A DNA stretch of 46,432 nt from Polyangiaceae bacterium (lineage in GTDB: Bacteria; Myxococcota_A; Polyangia; Polyangiales; Polyangiaceae): assembly GCA_023150915.1 (NCBI GenBank), contig JAKLKA010000044.1, positions 1 through 46,432 of the forward strand, in the 5' to 3' direction. A model generated the notes under the pieces. The model ran no database searches. It was not told the DNA's origin and was given only the letters and a program-made list of their open reading frames with translations. Below, in pieces: positions 1 to 8,123 of the stretch. The translations under genes and the position numbers were made by a program. The stretch's first letter is position 1, and each line of letters begins with the position of its first letter.

Positions 1-201
1 CGAGGGAGCGCCGCCGCCCGAGGGCGCGCCGCCGCTGCCGCCCGAGGGCGTGCCGCCGCTGCCGCTGCCGCCGGCGCCGCCGCTGCCGCCCGTGGTGCTG
101 CCCCCGGCGCCCCCGGTGTCGCCGTCGGTCGAGCTCTCGCCGCCGCAGGCGAAGGGCACCAGCCCCACCAGGGTCACGAACGCGAACGTTGCTCGAAGCA
201 T
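1..201 (-). CDS. Lipoprotein, N-terminal part only (runs off left edge)
   Basis: Only the first 67 codons are present; the gene reads leftward out of the window from an ATG at 201. A hydrophobic leader of about 18 residues ends in Phe-Ala-Cys-Gly-Gly, as in a signal peptidase II substrate, although the lipobox is not canonical (Pro at -3). After the Cys the chain is a Gly/Ser/Thr/Pro linker (GGSGG and TPSGGSGG units), a type of tether common on myxobacterial surface lipoproteins. The functional domain is outside the window, so no product can be named. It lies 45 bp behind the next leftward gene and may be the third gene of a bactofilin-led run. Confidence 0.7.
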   Translation of the reverse strand, partial: MLRATFAFVTLVGLVPFACGGESSTDGDTGGAGGSTTGGSGGAGGSGSGGTPSGGSGGAPSGGGAPS

Positions 202-246
202 CCGCGCATTGTGGCAGACAGTCGCGCTCTGCGCACCCGTCCGGCG

Positions 247-2013
247 TCACTCTGCGGCCGCGCACACCCGGCCGCGCTCGGGGGCGCGCGGGCGCGCAGG
301 CATCCAACCCAGCTCGATCAGCTCGCGCTCGCGGCATCCGGACTCGCGCAGCGCGAACGCTGCCAGTCCGCCGGTGTCGTCCACCAGCCACGGGTGCTCC
401 GGCAACCGGCGCGCGCAGCGCGCCTCGGCAGGCGGCGCCGGCGAGCCGCTCGCACTGCCGCTCGCAGTCGCAGTCGCAGTCGCAGTCGCAGTCGCAGTCG
501 CAGCCGCACTCGCGCCCGGTTTCGCGCCCGGTTTCGCGCTGGCACTCGCGCTGGGCGCGGGCGCGGGCACAGCGCCCGCGTCCGCTGGCGCGATGCAGCG
601 CCCGTAGAGCGCCCGCGCGGCCCCGGCCTGGTGGTCGGCATCCCCCAAGAGCAGCAACGCGGCGTGCAGTGCCGCGCGCTCGTCGCCCGACTCGGCCGCG
701 AGCTTCTTCTCGAGACGGGTGCGTGCCTGGCCGCGCTCGGCCTCGGGGGTTCGCGCCAGACGCGCGCCGATCGCCGCCCGCTGATCGGGGTGCCTCTCGC
801 GCACGATGAAGCCGCCAGCCAGCGCATGGGCTTCGGCCGCGTCGGGGATGTTCCCGTTGCGGTCGAGGGCCAAGAGCACGGCGGGCGCCGCCCCGTCGGG
901 GCGCTCGAGCACTGCCCAGAGCACCCGCGCGTGGGTCGGGTTTCGGTTGTCGAGACGCGCGATCACGCTGGCTGCGACCTTCGGCTCGGGGCGCGTTGCC
1001 AGCTCGGTCAGCTCGGCTTCCGCGAGCTCGGCGCCGAGCATGAAGCGCAGGAACAGCCGGCGCGTGCCATCGGCACAGCGCGCGACGTCGGGCTCGAGCG
1101 CCTCGCGCATCGGTGCGCCGCCCCAGGCGAGCAGCTTGCCGATCAGCTCTTCGGCGCGGGCGGCGTCCTCGGCCGCGCAGCTCGCGTCGACGATGCGCGC
1201 GGTGAACCCGCGGGCCTTCTCGGGCGCCTTCGCGTCCAGGCAGCGCAGGGCGGCCACGCTGGTGTCGGTGTCGGGCCCCTGGCGGTCGAGGTCGGCCAGC
1301 AACAGAGCCCGCTCTTCCGCCGTGCCGATCGGGGCCTTTTCGCTGCAGATCGCCTCGAGCGCGCGGCGCTTCACCATGGCCGCCTCGGCGGCGTCGAGCA
1401 GCCGCTCGCGCGCCAGCGGCAATGCATCCGCGTGGGCGTGGGTCAGCATCTCGCCCACGATCACCACCCGCTGCTCGGGAAGCGACGTCGCCGTCAGTCG
1501 CGCGCGGTAGCCGGTCATCACGTCCACCTGCTTCTGCAGCGAGCTCCGCTCGAACTTGCCCGGCTTGCCGTCGGCCTCGGGGGGCGCGTGGGCGACCTCG
1601 ACCACCAGGTTTCGTCCGAGCTCGGACAGCTGCAGCAGCGCCAGCTTCTTCCACTCGCCGCCGTCGAACCACAGCGCCTGCACGAACTGGCCATTTTCGC
1701 GGAAGACCGCGTGATAGGTCTCGCGCCCCTTTTCTTCGATCGTCGCCAGGCGCAGCTTCTCGGGAAACAGCGCGTCGGCGATGGCGAAGGGAACCACGAT
1801 GATGCAGAGCGCGCTGTGCCCGCAGCCTCCGCCGCCACCCTTGGGCGCCGCCTTCTTCTCGATCTTCACCACCACGTCGGGCGGGTCGTCCAGCTTCTCG
1901 ACGGCGTCGAGCGTGGTGGGCGCTTTCACGAACGACTCGAACTCGACCTTCGACTCGCACCGCGCGCAGCCCGACAGCAGCAGGGCCGCCACCCCCAGCC
2001 AGCGGGCCCTCAA
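247..2013 (-). CDS. Large lipoprotein with Ala-Thr linker, function unknown
   Basis: About 588 residues. The leader RARWLGVAALLLSGC is a textbook lipoprotein signal (lipobox LLSGC). I place the start at the TTG at 2013 because it overlaps the bactofilin stop as TTGA, the usual sign of translational coupling; a GTG at 2031 in the same frame is an alternative that adds six residues. Near residue 50 there is a Gly-rich, hydrophobic stretch. The middle (about residues 150-450) is Ala/Leu/Glu/Arg-rich and reads as helical repeats of HEAT type, though no repeat is clear enough to name. Near residue 500 comes the microsatellite-encoded Ala-Thr linker, then a Cys-containing tail. It is the second gene behind the bactofilin, so a role at the cell envelope or cytoskeleton is an inference from context only. 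Confidence 0.75.
   Translation of the reverse strand: MRARWLGVAALLLSGCARCESKVEFESFVKAPTTLDAVEKLDDPPDVVVKIEKKAAPKGGGGGCGHSALCIIVVPFAIADALFPEKLRLATIEEKGRETYHAVFRENGQFVQALWFDGGEWKKLALLQLSELGRNLVVEVAHAPPEADGKPGKFERSSLQKQVDVMTGYRARLTATSLPEQRVVIVGEMLTHAHADALPLARERLLDAAEAAMVKRRALEAICSEKAPIGTAEERALLLADLDRQGPDTDTSVAALRCLDAKAPEKARGFTARIVDASCAAEDAARAEELIGKLLAWGGAPMREALEPDVARCADGTRRLFLRFMLGAELAEAELTELATRPEPKVAASVIARLDNRNPTHARVLWAVLERPDGAAPAVLLALDRNGNIPDAAEAHALAGGFIVRERHPDQRAAIGARLARTPEAERGQARTRLEKKLAAESGDERAALHAALLLLGDADHQAGAARALYGRCIAPADAGAVPAPAPSASASAKPGAKPGASAAATATATATATATASGSASGSPAPPAEARCARRLPEHPWLVDDTGGLAAFALRESGCRERELIELGWMPARPRAPERGRVCAAAE
463..503. repeat. Hexanucleotide tandem repeat (CGCAGT)n inside a lipoprotein gene
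   Basis: Nearly seven uninterrupted copies of CGCAGT. In the leftward gene that contains it the repeat encodes an alternating Ala-Thr run, followed by Ser-Gly-Ser. Because the unit is 6 bp, copy-number slippage would lengthen or shorten the linker without shifting the frame. Confidence 0.85.
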
Positions 2014-2354
2014 AGCGGCGCCATGGTGCACGCGCCCGAGAACTGCACGCCCTTGTCCATGAAGATCTCGGGAGCGTGCAGGTTGCCGGTGACGCGCGCG
2101 GGAACGTAGAGCTCGATGGCCTGCCGGGCCCGCACGTTGCCCGTCACGGTGCCGCCCTTGATGATCACCGTGCCGGCCTCGATCTCGGCCTCGACCTCGG
2201 CGCCCTCACCCACGATCAGCACGTCGGCGCTCCGGATCTCGCCCTTGAAGCTGCCGTCGATGCGGACCCGGCCTTCGAACGCGAGCTTGCCCTCGAAGTG
2301 CGTGCCACGCCCGAGCAGGGCCGTGATCTCGGTGGCGGGCAGGTTCGGGTCCAT
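2010..2354 (-). CDS. Bactofilin
   Basis: About 114 residues of polymer-forming cytoskeletal protein. The core shows the bactofilin pattern of short beta strands in a right-handed helix: GTHFEGKLAFEGRVRIDGSF, then KGEI, VLIVGEGAEVEAEIEAGTVI and GGTVTGNVRARQ. Bactofilins assemble without nucleotide into filaments that position envelope or chromosome-partition machinery; myxobacteria carry several. I chose the ATG at 2354 (MDPNLPATEITALLG) because the Pro/Leu-rich lead into the core fits other family members; a TTG at 2378 would add eight residues. The stop overlaps the start of the following lipoprotein gene, so the two are probably translated together. Confidence 0.93.
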   Translation of the reverse strand: MDPNLPATEITALLGRGTHFEGKLAFEGRVRIDGSFKGEIRSADVLIVGEGAEVEAEIEAGTVIIKGGTVTGNVRARQAIELYVPARVTGNLHAPEIFMDKGVQFSGACTMAPL

Positions 2355-2487
2355 CTGGGCCGTGCATCCTAGCCCCAAAGCACCGTCCGCTTGCTAACGG
2401 CGGTCACCGTTCGGGGCGTGACGGCCCGCCCGGTCCTGGACAAAAGGCCTCGATCTTGGGGGCTTCTGACCCTGGCGGCCGTCGGCC

Positions 2488-2531
2488 CGGATCCTGCTTG
2501 TCAGGACCGGCCGGTGTCCCGTTGACACCGG
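2488..2531. promoter_or_regulatory. Two tandem hairpins upstream of the outer-membrane protein gene
   Basis: Two adjacent inverted repeats lie between the divergent bactofilin and barrel genes. The first (2488-2509) pairs TCCTG with CAGGA around CTTGT, extended by CGG/CCG past a one-base bulge. The second (2511-2531) has perfect 8-bp arms CCGGTGTC/GACACCGG around CCGTT. There is no T-run, so a terminator is unlikely; an operator or structured 5' leader is possible. Confidence 0.4.
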
Positions 2532-2613
2532 TGCATCACCATGGGAGCACCCCGCTCCCGGGGTTCGGGCCGGCCTTGCGGCCGTTTCCCGTCATCCGAG
2601 GCTCAGGAGAACC

Positions 2614-3894
2614 ATGAAGCGCAGCAGCTTGGGCTGGGTCGCACTCGCCGCGACCTCTTTCCTCTTTGCCAACACCAGCTTCGCCCAGGGCGAAGAGCCT
2701 CAGCCGCCGCCGCCCGAGCCGCCGCCGACGGAGCCTCCGCCCGCGACGCCCCCGCCGGCCACTCCCCCGCCGGCAGCCGCGCCCGCGCCCGCACCGGCCC
2801 CCGGTCTGTCGTTCGGCGCCAGCACCGGCGCGCAGGCCGACACCGGCAAAAAGCCCACCCAGCCCGGCGCGGCCGACAAGAAGCCCGAGAAGCTCAAGTG
2901 GCGCGGCACCGGCCTGGTCTGGGGCAACCGCGTCTCGACCGACACCGTCGGCGTGGGGCAAGACTATCAGTCGAGCAACCCCAACTACGAGATGTCGTTC
3001 AACCTGCGGCCGCGCTGGTACGTGTACGACGACGAGCAGCAGAACATCAGCATCCGCGGCGACTTCGGCGTGTTCCGCGAATTCACCAACAGCGACGGCA
3101 CCACGCGCCGCGGCGAGTGGTCGTTCAGCGACTTCCGGATCCAGGGCGCCTACGGCCGCGACCTGGCCAAAGACGGCGACTACAAGACCGACCTGCGCTT
3201 GCGCGTTCCGAACCTGGATCTGCCCACGTCGAAGGTCAGCGCCAACAACGGGCGCTACTTCGCGCTGGGTGCCAGCGTGGGCATCGGGCAGCAGATCCCG
3301 CTGACGGGTGGCGACCAAGAGTGGTTCTCGACCGCCAACGGGTCGTTCACCGTTGGGTACTCGCACTGGTTCAGCCGGGCCACCACCCCGACCAACAACG
3401 ACCTCGACCGCGTCCGCATGGATCCGGACGGGCGCGCCGTGCCGACCGATCAGCTCAGCGCCAGCGCCTTCGCCGAGCACAGCGTGCCGATGCGGTTGGA
3501 GACCGGGCTGCAGATCCACGAGAAGGTGTCCCTCACCACGGGCTTGGGCTGGACCATGGCGTGGAAGTACGGCTTCGAAGACAACACGGAGATCTGCGCC
3601 GTGGCCACCGGCTGCGTGACCCCCGAGCGGGTGGAAGAGCCGAAGCGTTTCGGCGTGAGCACCTACTTCTCGAGCGAGGTCTCGGTCGACATCACCAAAG
3701 AGCTGGGCGTGGCCTTGGCCTACGAGAACATCACCAGCCAGCTTGGCCCGGACAGCCAGCGTCGCAACATCTTCTACAGCCCGGACGCGGCGTTCTTCCT
3801 GGGCGCCAGCCTGGCGCTCGACGAGCTGTACAAGACCGTCAGCCCCCAGCAGTCTGCCAAGAAGAAGCCCGCCGTCACCGTCGCGAAGAAGTGA
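2614..3894 (+). CDS. Outer-membrane beta-barrel-like protein with proline-rich N-terminus
   Basis: 426 residues. The ATG at 2614 has a good ribosome site (AGGAG, 6 nt upstream). Residues 1-24 are a Sec signal peptide ending ANTSFA. Residues 25-60 are almost only Pro/Glu/Ala/Thr, a likely periplasmic or peptidoglycan-spanning linker. From residue 90 on, alternating polar/hydrophobic segments with many Tyr, Trp, Asn and Gly (for example WYVYDDEQQNISIRGDFGVF and FTVGYSHWFSRATT) look like antiparallel transmembrane strands with Asp/Asn-rich loops. The last part ends in a basic Lys-rich tail, which is unusual for a barrel that normally ends in an aromatic residue. No family name can be given. Its 3' end overlaps the convergent hydrolase gene by 20 bp. 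Confidence 0.8.
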   Translation: MKRSSLGWVALAATSFLFANTSFAQGEEPQPPPPEPPPTEPPPATPPPATPPPAAAPAPAPAPGLSFGASTGAQADTGKKPTQPGAADKKPEKLKWRGTGLVWGNRVSTDTVGVGQDYQSSNPNYEMSFNLRPRWYVYDDEQQNISIRGDFGVFREFTNSDGTTRRGEWSFSDFRIQGAYGRDLAKDGDYKTDLRLRVPNLDLPTSKVSANNGRYFALGASVGIGQQIPLTGGDQEWFSTANGSFTVGYSHWFSRATTPTNNDLDRVRMDPDGRAVPTDQLSASAFAEHSVPMRLETGLQIHEKVSLTTGLGWTMAWKYGFEDNTEICAVATGCVTPERVEEPKRFGVSTYFSSEVSVDITKELGVALAYENITSQLGPDSQRRNIFYSPDAAFFLGASLALDELYKTVSPQQSAKKKPAVTVAKK

Positions 3895-4666
3895 CGTTCG
3901 GTCGCCACCGCGCGTCACCTTCCACCAGCCACGACAGCGCAGCGAGCACGCGCTCGCCCACCGCCCGCGCGTAGGTGTGGCCGGCGCGCGGCGCGTGCTC
4001 GAGTCGCACGTTCACCCCGGCGCGGGCCAGCCAGCCCGCCGACCGACGCGCGCGGCTCGCGCAGTACTCCTGGCCACAGGCGAACAGCACGCGGGCGTCG
4101 GGTGCGCGCGCGACGCGCTTCGCGGCCGCGACGTTCCACTCGTCGTAGCCGCCCTCGATCAAGATCAAGCGGGAGAACAGCGGCGCCTTCTCCTGGGCGA
4201 CCAGCGCCCCCATGATGGCGCCCTGCGAGAAGCCGGCGAACACGGGCGGGCCGGGGGCGATGCGCGCGCGGTGCGTCTGGACGGCAGCGAGCGCCGCGTC
4301 GATCTCGCGCCCCAGCGCGTGGTGGTCGCGGAAGTAGAAGCCAGTCCGCGGATCGCGCGGATACATGGCCGAGCCGCGCAGGCACAGCACCACGGCGCGG
4401 GCCCCCAGCGCTGCCGACCACCATTCGCACTGCCACTCGGGCTTGTCGCCGGCGCCGTGCGCGACCACCAGCAGCGGGCGCGGCTCGCGGGTGGCCGGTA
4501 GCACCAGCACCGCCGACAAGAAGCCCGGCACCGGCAGCCGCAGGGTCTGGGTGTCAGGTTCTTGGGCCGGCGTCTCGAAGGGCTTGTGCGTGAGCGGCGA
4601 GGGAACGGGCTTTGGTTCGCGTGGCGCCGTGGTCGCACACGAAGCGACCAAACACGCCGCCGCCAT
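3875..4666 (-). CDS. Alpha/beta-hydrolase fold lipoprotein
   Basis: 263 residues. A short leader ends in the lipobox VASC near residue 10; the ATG at 4666 is the only usual start before an upstream in-frame TAG. The fold is clear: oxyanion region LLVVAHGAGDKPEW, nucleophile elbow GFSQGA (Ser near residue 145), an acid region near FACGQEYC, and the catalytic His in RAGHTYA. This resembles the dienelactone hydrolase/carboxylesterase group. The substrate cannot be read from sequence. As a lipoprotein it should act in the periplasm or at the outer membrane. It converges on, and overlaps, the end of the upstream barrel gene, and diverges from the metallo-beta-lactamase-fold gene at 4722. Confidence 0.85.
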   Translation of the reverse strand: MAAACLVASCATTAPREPKPVPSPLTHKPFETPAQEPDTQTLRLPVPGFLSAVLVLPATREPRPLLVVAHGAGDKPEWQCEWWSAALGARAVVLCLRGSAMYPRDPRTGFYFRDHHALGREIDAALAAVQTHRARIAPGPPVFAGFSQGAIMGALVAQEKAPLFSRLILIEGGYDEWNVAAAKRVARAPDARVLFACGQEYCASRARRSAGWLARAGVNVRLEHAPRAGHTYARAVGERVLAALSWLVEGDARWRPNVTSSRR

Positions 4667-4721
4667 CGCCAGACACGAGCGTTGACCTTTCGAGAGCGTC
4701 GCGATACGCCGAGACTACACG

Positions 4722-5327
4722 ATGAAGGAGCTGCACCGCCCCGAGTTCTTCTGCTGGTCGGTCTTCGACGAAGCTCGCAACATCGACTTTCACAGCTTCT
4801 TGTGGGTGCGACCCGAAGGCAACGTGCTGGTCGACCCGCTGCCGCTCTCGCCGCACGACGAGGCCCACCTGAAGAAGCTGGGCGGCGCGTCGCTGATCAT
4901 CGTGACCAACTCCGATCACGTGCGCAGCGCTCAGCAGATTGCCGCCTGGTCGGGCGCGCGCATCGCCGGCCCCGCCGCCGAGAGCGACCGCTTCCCCATC
5001 CCCTGCTCGCTCTGGCTGCGCGAGGGGGACGAGCCGGTGCCCGGCCTCTCGGTGCTCGAGATGAAGGGGTCGAAGACCCCGGGCGAGCTGGCGCTGTCGA
5101 TCGGCGGGCACACGCTGGTGATGGGCGATCTGGTCCGCGCGCACCGCGCCGGCGCGCTGCACCTTCTGCCGAACGAGAAGCTGACCGATCGCGACGCGGC
5201 TCTCGACTCCGTGCGTCGCTTGCTCGACTTCACCCAGGTGAAGGCGGTGTTCGTCGCCGACGGCTGGCCGATCTTCCGCGACGGCCACCGCGTGCTGCGC
5301 GAGCTGGTGGCGTCGCTGGACGGGTGA
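4722..5327 (+). CDS. Metallo-beta-lactamase-fold protein lacking the full metal motif
   Basis: 201 residues, cytoplasmic, no signal peptide. Strand order and motifs follow the MBL fold: FHSFLWVRPEGNVLVDPLPL at the start, SLIIVTNSDHVRSAQQIAAW where active enzymes have THxHxDH, then TPGELALSIGGHTLVMGDLV corresponding to the HxxGH and GD loops. Only the Asp-His of the HxHxDH motif is kept, so binuclear zinc hydrolase chemistry is doubtful; it may bind a single metal or act on another substrate. The gene ends 37 bp before the antitoxin start and could share its transcript, but there is no functional link that I can see. Confidence 0.75.
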   Translation: MKELHRPEFFCWSVFDEARNIDFHSFLWVRPEGNVLVDPLPLSPHDEAHLKKLGGASLIIVTNSDHVRSAQQIAAWSGARIAGPAAESDRFPIPCSLWLREGDEPVPGLSVLEMKGSKTPGELALSIGGHTLVMGDLVRAHRAGALHLLPNEKLTDRDAALDSVRRLLDFTQVKAVFVADGWPIFRDGHRVLRELVASLDG

Positions 5328-5342
5328 GTGGCCGCTCGCCGT

Positions 5343-5363
5343 GTGGTCATGTTGAATGACCAC
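5343..5363. promoter_or_regulatory. Perfect inverted repeat before the antitoxin gene, likely autoregulatory operator
   Basis: Arms GTGGTCAT and ATGACCAC are exact reverse complements around the 5-nt spacer GTTGA. Phd/YefM-family antitoxins repress their own genes by binding short palindromes of this kind at the promoter. The right arm contains an upstream in-frame ATG (5356), and the more likely start ATG (5365) follows directly, so binding here would block initiation. Confidence 0.55.
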
Positions 5364-5364
5364 C

Positions 5365-5631
5365 ATGCCGACGCTCGGTGCCACCCAGTTCAAAGCCACG
5401 TGTTTGGAAGTGCTGGAGCGGGTGCGCCGGACGGGCGAGGCCGTGACCATCACCAGGCGCGGGAAGCCGATCGCGCGACTGGTCGCGGCCCACGAGGGCC
5501 GAGCGGAGCGGCCTCAGGAAGCCTTGCGCGGCAGCGTGGAAATCCTCGGTGACATCGTCGGCCCGCTGACAGCGCCTTCTGCCTGGGACGCGGCGCGCCC
5601 AGCCCCGGCACGACCCAAGCGACGCCCCTGA
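5365..5631 (+). CDS. Orphan type II antitoxin, Phd/YefM family
   Basis: 88 residues from the ATG at 5365; an ATG at 5356 would add three residues but lies inside the palindrome. The N-terminal part has the family pattern: LGATQFKATCLEVLERV, then EAVTITRRGKPIARLV, the beta-hairpin that precedes the dimer core. The C-terminal GSVEILGDIVGPL is typical of antitoxins paired with PIN toxins, where it is followed by the toxin-neutralising tail. No PIN, RelE or Doc reading frame follows: only 81 bp separate the stop from the convergent moaA. It therefore appears orphaned and could be a plain transcriptional repressor or a remnant. Codon use matches the neighbours. Confidence 0.85.
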   Translation: MPTLGATQFKATCLEVLERVRRTGEAVTITRRGKPIARLVAAHEGRAERPQEALRGSVEILGDIVGPLTAPSAWDAARPAPARPKRRP

Positions 5632-5712
5632 GGCTGCTCGAGTGCAAGGCGTGCATGGAGTCGTGCCTGGCCTGCGCGAAGGCGTGCGACGCGTTCGCCG
5701 CAGCGTGAGCAG

Positions 5713-6735
5713 TCACCCGCCGATGTAGCTCATCTCGATGCGGCGCAGGCTCTGGGTGTTCTCGGAGCGCAGCTCGGAATAGCGATCGTCGCGGCGCGAC
5801 CAGACCGTGCGGATCAGCTCGCAGAGCTCGGCGTCGGTCGCCCCGGCGCGGATCGGGCCGCGCAGATCGGTGCCGGCGGTCGCGAACAGGCAGGTATACA
5901 CGCTGCCTTCCGCGCTGAGCCGGGCCCGGGAGCAGTCGCCGCAGAATGGGCTGGTGACGCTGGTGATCACCCCGATCTCGCCGCTGCCGTCGGCGTAACG
6001 CCAGCGCTTGGCGACCTCACCGCGATAGCTGGGGGCGTCGGGCTCGAGCGGCAGCTCGCGCGAAATCTTCTCGACGATCTCGGCGCCGCTCACCACCTGA
6101 TCCATGCGCCAGCCGTTGGTGGCGCCCACGTCCATCAGCTCGATGAAGCGCAGCACGTGCCCCGAGCCCTTGAAGTGGCGGGCAAGATCCACGATGCCGT
6201 GATCGTTCACGCCGCGGCGCACCACGCAGTTGACCTTGACCGGGCGCAGCCCGGCGCGCGCTGCGGCCTCGATGCCCGCCAGCACCTGGGTCGGCGCCAG
6301 GGCCGCGTCCGTCATCTGCCGGAAGATGGCTTCGTCCAGCGAGTCGAGGCTGACGGTGACGCGCCGCAGCCCGGCGCGGACCAGCTCGTCGGCGCGTGCC
6401 TCGAGCAGCGAGCCATTGGTGGTCAGCGCCAGATCGACGCCCTCGATGGTCGCCAGCTGCGCGACCAGATCCGGAAGGTCCGAGCGCAGCAGCGGCTCAC
6501 CGCCGGTCAGGCGCAGCTTCTTCACCCCCAGCGAAGCGAACACCCGCGCCACGCGCGCGATCTCTTCGAAGCGCAACAGGTCGGCGCGCGGCAAGAAGCG
6601 GAAGCCCGGACCGAAGTGCTCTTTCGGCATGCAGTACCGGCAGCGAAAGTTGCAGCGGTCCGTCACGCTGAGCCGCAAGTCGCGGAGCGGCCGACCGCGG
6701 GGATCGGTCAGCGGGGGGCTCTCGGGCGCGGGCAT
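5713..6735 (-). CDS. moaA: GTP 3',8-cyclase MoaA
   Basis: 340 residues, normal length. MoaA is a radical-SAM enzyme that converts GTP to 3',8-cyclo-7,8-dihydro-GTP, the first step of molybdenum-cofactor synthesis, in the cytoplasm. The SAM-binding [4Fe-4S] motif CxxxCxxC is seen as CNFRCRYC near residue 28; the LRLTGGEPLL motif follows; the second cluster is held by FCGDC and the later YTCLF Cys in the C-terminal part. The chain ends in Gly-Gly, which in MoaA is needed for activity. It starts 10 bp after the DUF4403 gene and is likely co-transcribed with it. moaC and moaE lie divergently just upstream of that pair. Confidence 0.98.
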   Translation of the reverse strand: MPAPESPPLTDPRGRPLRDLRLSVTDRCNFRCRYCMPKEHFGPGFRFLPRADLLRFEEIARVARVFASLGVKKLRLTGGEPLLRSDLPDLVAQLATIEGVDLALTTNGSLLEARADELVRAGLRRVTVSLDSLDEAIFRQMTDAALAPTQVLAGIEAAARAGLRPVKVNCVVRRGVNDHGIVDLARHFKGSGHVLRFIELMDVGATNGWRMDQVVSGAEIVEKISRELPLEPDAPSYRGEVAKRWRYADGSGEIGVITSVTSPFCGDCSRARLSAEGSVYTCLFATAGTDLRGPIRAGATDAELCELIRTVWSRRDDRYSELRSENTQSLRRIEMSYIGG

Positions 6736-6745
6736 CGGCGGTCGT

Positions 6746-8119
6746 CTACCTCAGCCGAAACGTCGTGTGGCCAGAGAAAATCGCAAGGGCCACCAGCCCC
6801 TCGCGCTCGGGGTGCACCTTCGGGACCACGGATGGGGTGATTTTGGCGTCGATCTCGACGCCTTCGGGCAGGTCACGCCCGAAGCCCTCGACCAGGGCGG
6901 TCAGCGCTGCGGGCCCCGCGCTCAGGTCCACGGGCAGCGCGGCCGCCGCATGGGTCTCGATCAACCGCGCGACCGCGGCCCGATCCGGCAGCTGCGATCG
7001 GCCCGGCGGCTCGGTCACGTTCCGCAGGCGGATGCGGCTCGTCCGCTCGTCGAACCACGGCTCGGCGACCAGCCGCGCGGCGCCGCAGATCGACCCCGCC
7101 AGCGTGGCGCGCATCGCAACCAGCGAGCCCGAGCCCGCGGCCTCGAGCTTCACCACCCGGATCTCGCCGGCGGTCGCGTCCTTGCTCGAGAGCGCGCGGG
7201 TCAGCTCGGCCGAGACATCGACCCAGCTGGTTCGAATCGGGACCCGCAGCTCCACGCCGGTGGCCGCCGCGTCGCTGACCACCAGGCGCGGCAGCGGAGC
7301 GGGCTTGACCGCTGCGCTGCGCTCGCACGGGTCCTGGATGCTGAGCGTGCCCTCGGCCCCCAGCTCGGTGACCAGCGCGCCGTCTTTCACCGCGGGCCGG
7401 TTCTGGGTCACGCGATCGGGCTCGATGCGCAGGCACGTGGTGCTGCCCAGCGCCACGGGGTGATGCAGCAGCTCCCACACGCCGGCCACGCTCGGGCGGA
7501 TCGCGGGCATCGCCGCGTCGATCCGCGCCTGCACCTGGCCGACCTCGCCCTGCGCGCGGGTCTTGATCTGCGGCGTGGCGTCGTACCCACCAATGGTGCA
7601 CTCGCGCTGCACCGCGATCGATACGCGGCTCTTGCCGATCTCGTAGCTGTCACTGAGCAACAGCGGCACGCTGGCGGTGGCCAAGAGGCGCGGGCTGCAG
7701 CGGCCGTAGGTGGGGCAGAACGGGCCCAGCGGCTTGCAGACCTCGGCCTCGACCTCGACCGGCACCTTCACCGTGAGCCGCGCGGTGTCGAGCGCGATGC
7801 CCAGCCGCCCGCGCCGCACGACGTAGGTCACCTCGCCGGGCGTGCCGATCGGTCGGCGGCGCTCGGCGGCGAGCGTGACCGGGACCTCTTTGCCGAGCGC
7901 GCGCTCGAGCGCCGCCAGCTCGGCATGCACCGCGACCCCCACGCGCGAGCGTTGCGGTGGCAACGGCTCCGGCGGCACGGGCGAAAACGGCATGTCCTCG
8001 ACGCGCACGCGACAGCTGTCGGCGCCCGCGGGCATGCCCCCGCTGCTGGGGGTCGGCGCCTTCGGGCAACCCGAGAGCAGCGCGACGGCGACGCCGAAAG
8101 TTGCGACCGAAACCCGCAC
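6746..8119 (-). CDS. DUF4403 family lipoprotein
   Basis: 457 residues from a GTG at 8119. The leader VSVATFGVAVALLSGC has a good lipobox (LLSGC). The body matches my recollection of the DUF4403 family: an opening domain with VGVAVHAELAALERALGKEV, repeated beta-rich halves with paired Cys (CKPLGPFCPTYGRC), and a final domain with a second AELTRAL segment and a terminal GHTTFRLR. No biochemical role is established for the family. It is followed after 10 bp by moaA, so it probably shares the moaA message. The promoter must lie in the 44-bp gap shared with the divergent moaC fusion. Confidence 0.7.
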   Translation of the reverse strand: MRVSVATFGVAVALLSGCPKAPTPSSGGMPAGADSCRVRVEDMPFSPVPPEPLPPQRSRVGVAVHAELAALERALGKEVPVTLAAERRRPIGTPGEVTYVVRRGRLGIALDTARLTVKVPVEVEAEVCKPLGPFCPTYGRCSPRLLATASVPLLLSDSYEIGKSRVSIAVQRECTIGGYDATPQIKTRAQGEVGQVQARIDAAMPAIRPSVAGVWELLHHPVALGSTTCLRIEPDRVTQNRPAVKDGALVTELGAEGTLSIQDPCERSAAVKPAPLPRLVVSDAAATGVELRVPIRTSWVDVSAELTRALSSKDATAGEIRVVKLEAAGSGSLVAMRATLAGSICGAARLVAEPWFDERTSRIRLRNVTEPPGRSQLPDRAAVARLIETHAAAALPVDLSAGPAALTALVEGFGRDLPEGVEIDAKITPSVVPKVHPEREGLVALAIFSGHTTFRLR

Positions 8120-8123
8120 GGCC

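Noticed and set aside
2536-3918. Long open frame antisense to the barrel gene (about 460 codons)
   Set aside because: High GC content keeps antisense frames open; it lacks domains and the plus-strand protein has signal peptide, ribosome site and strand pattern.
5632-5712. Toxin partner for the antitoxin
   Set aside because: 81 bp is too short for a PIN, RelE or Doc protein and no frame fits.
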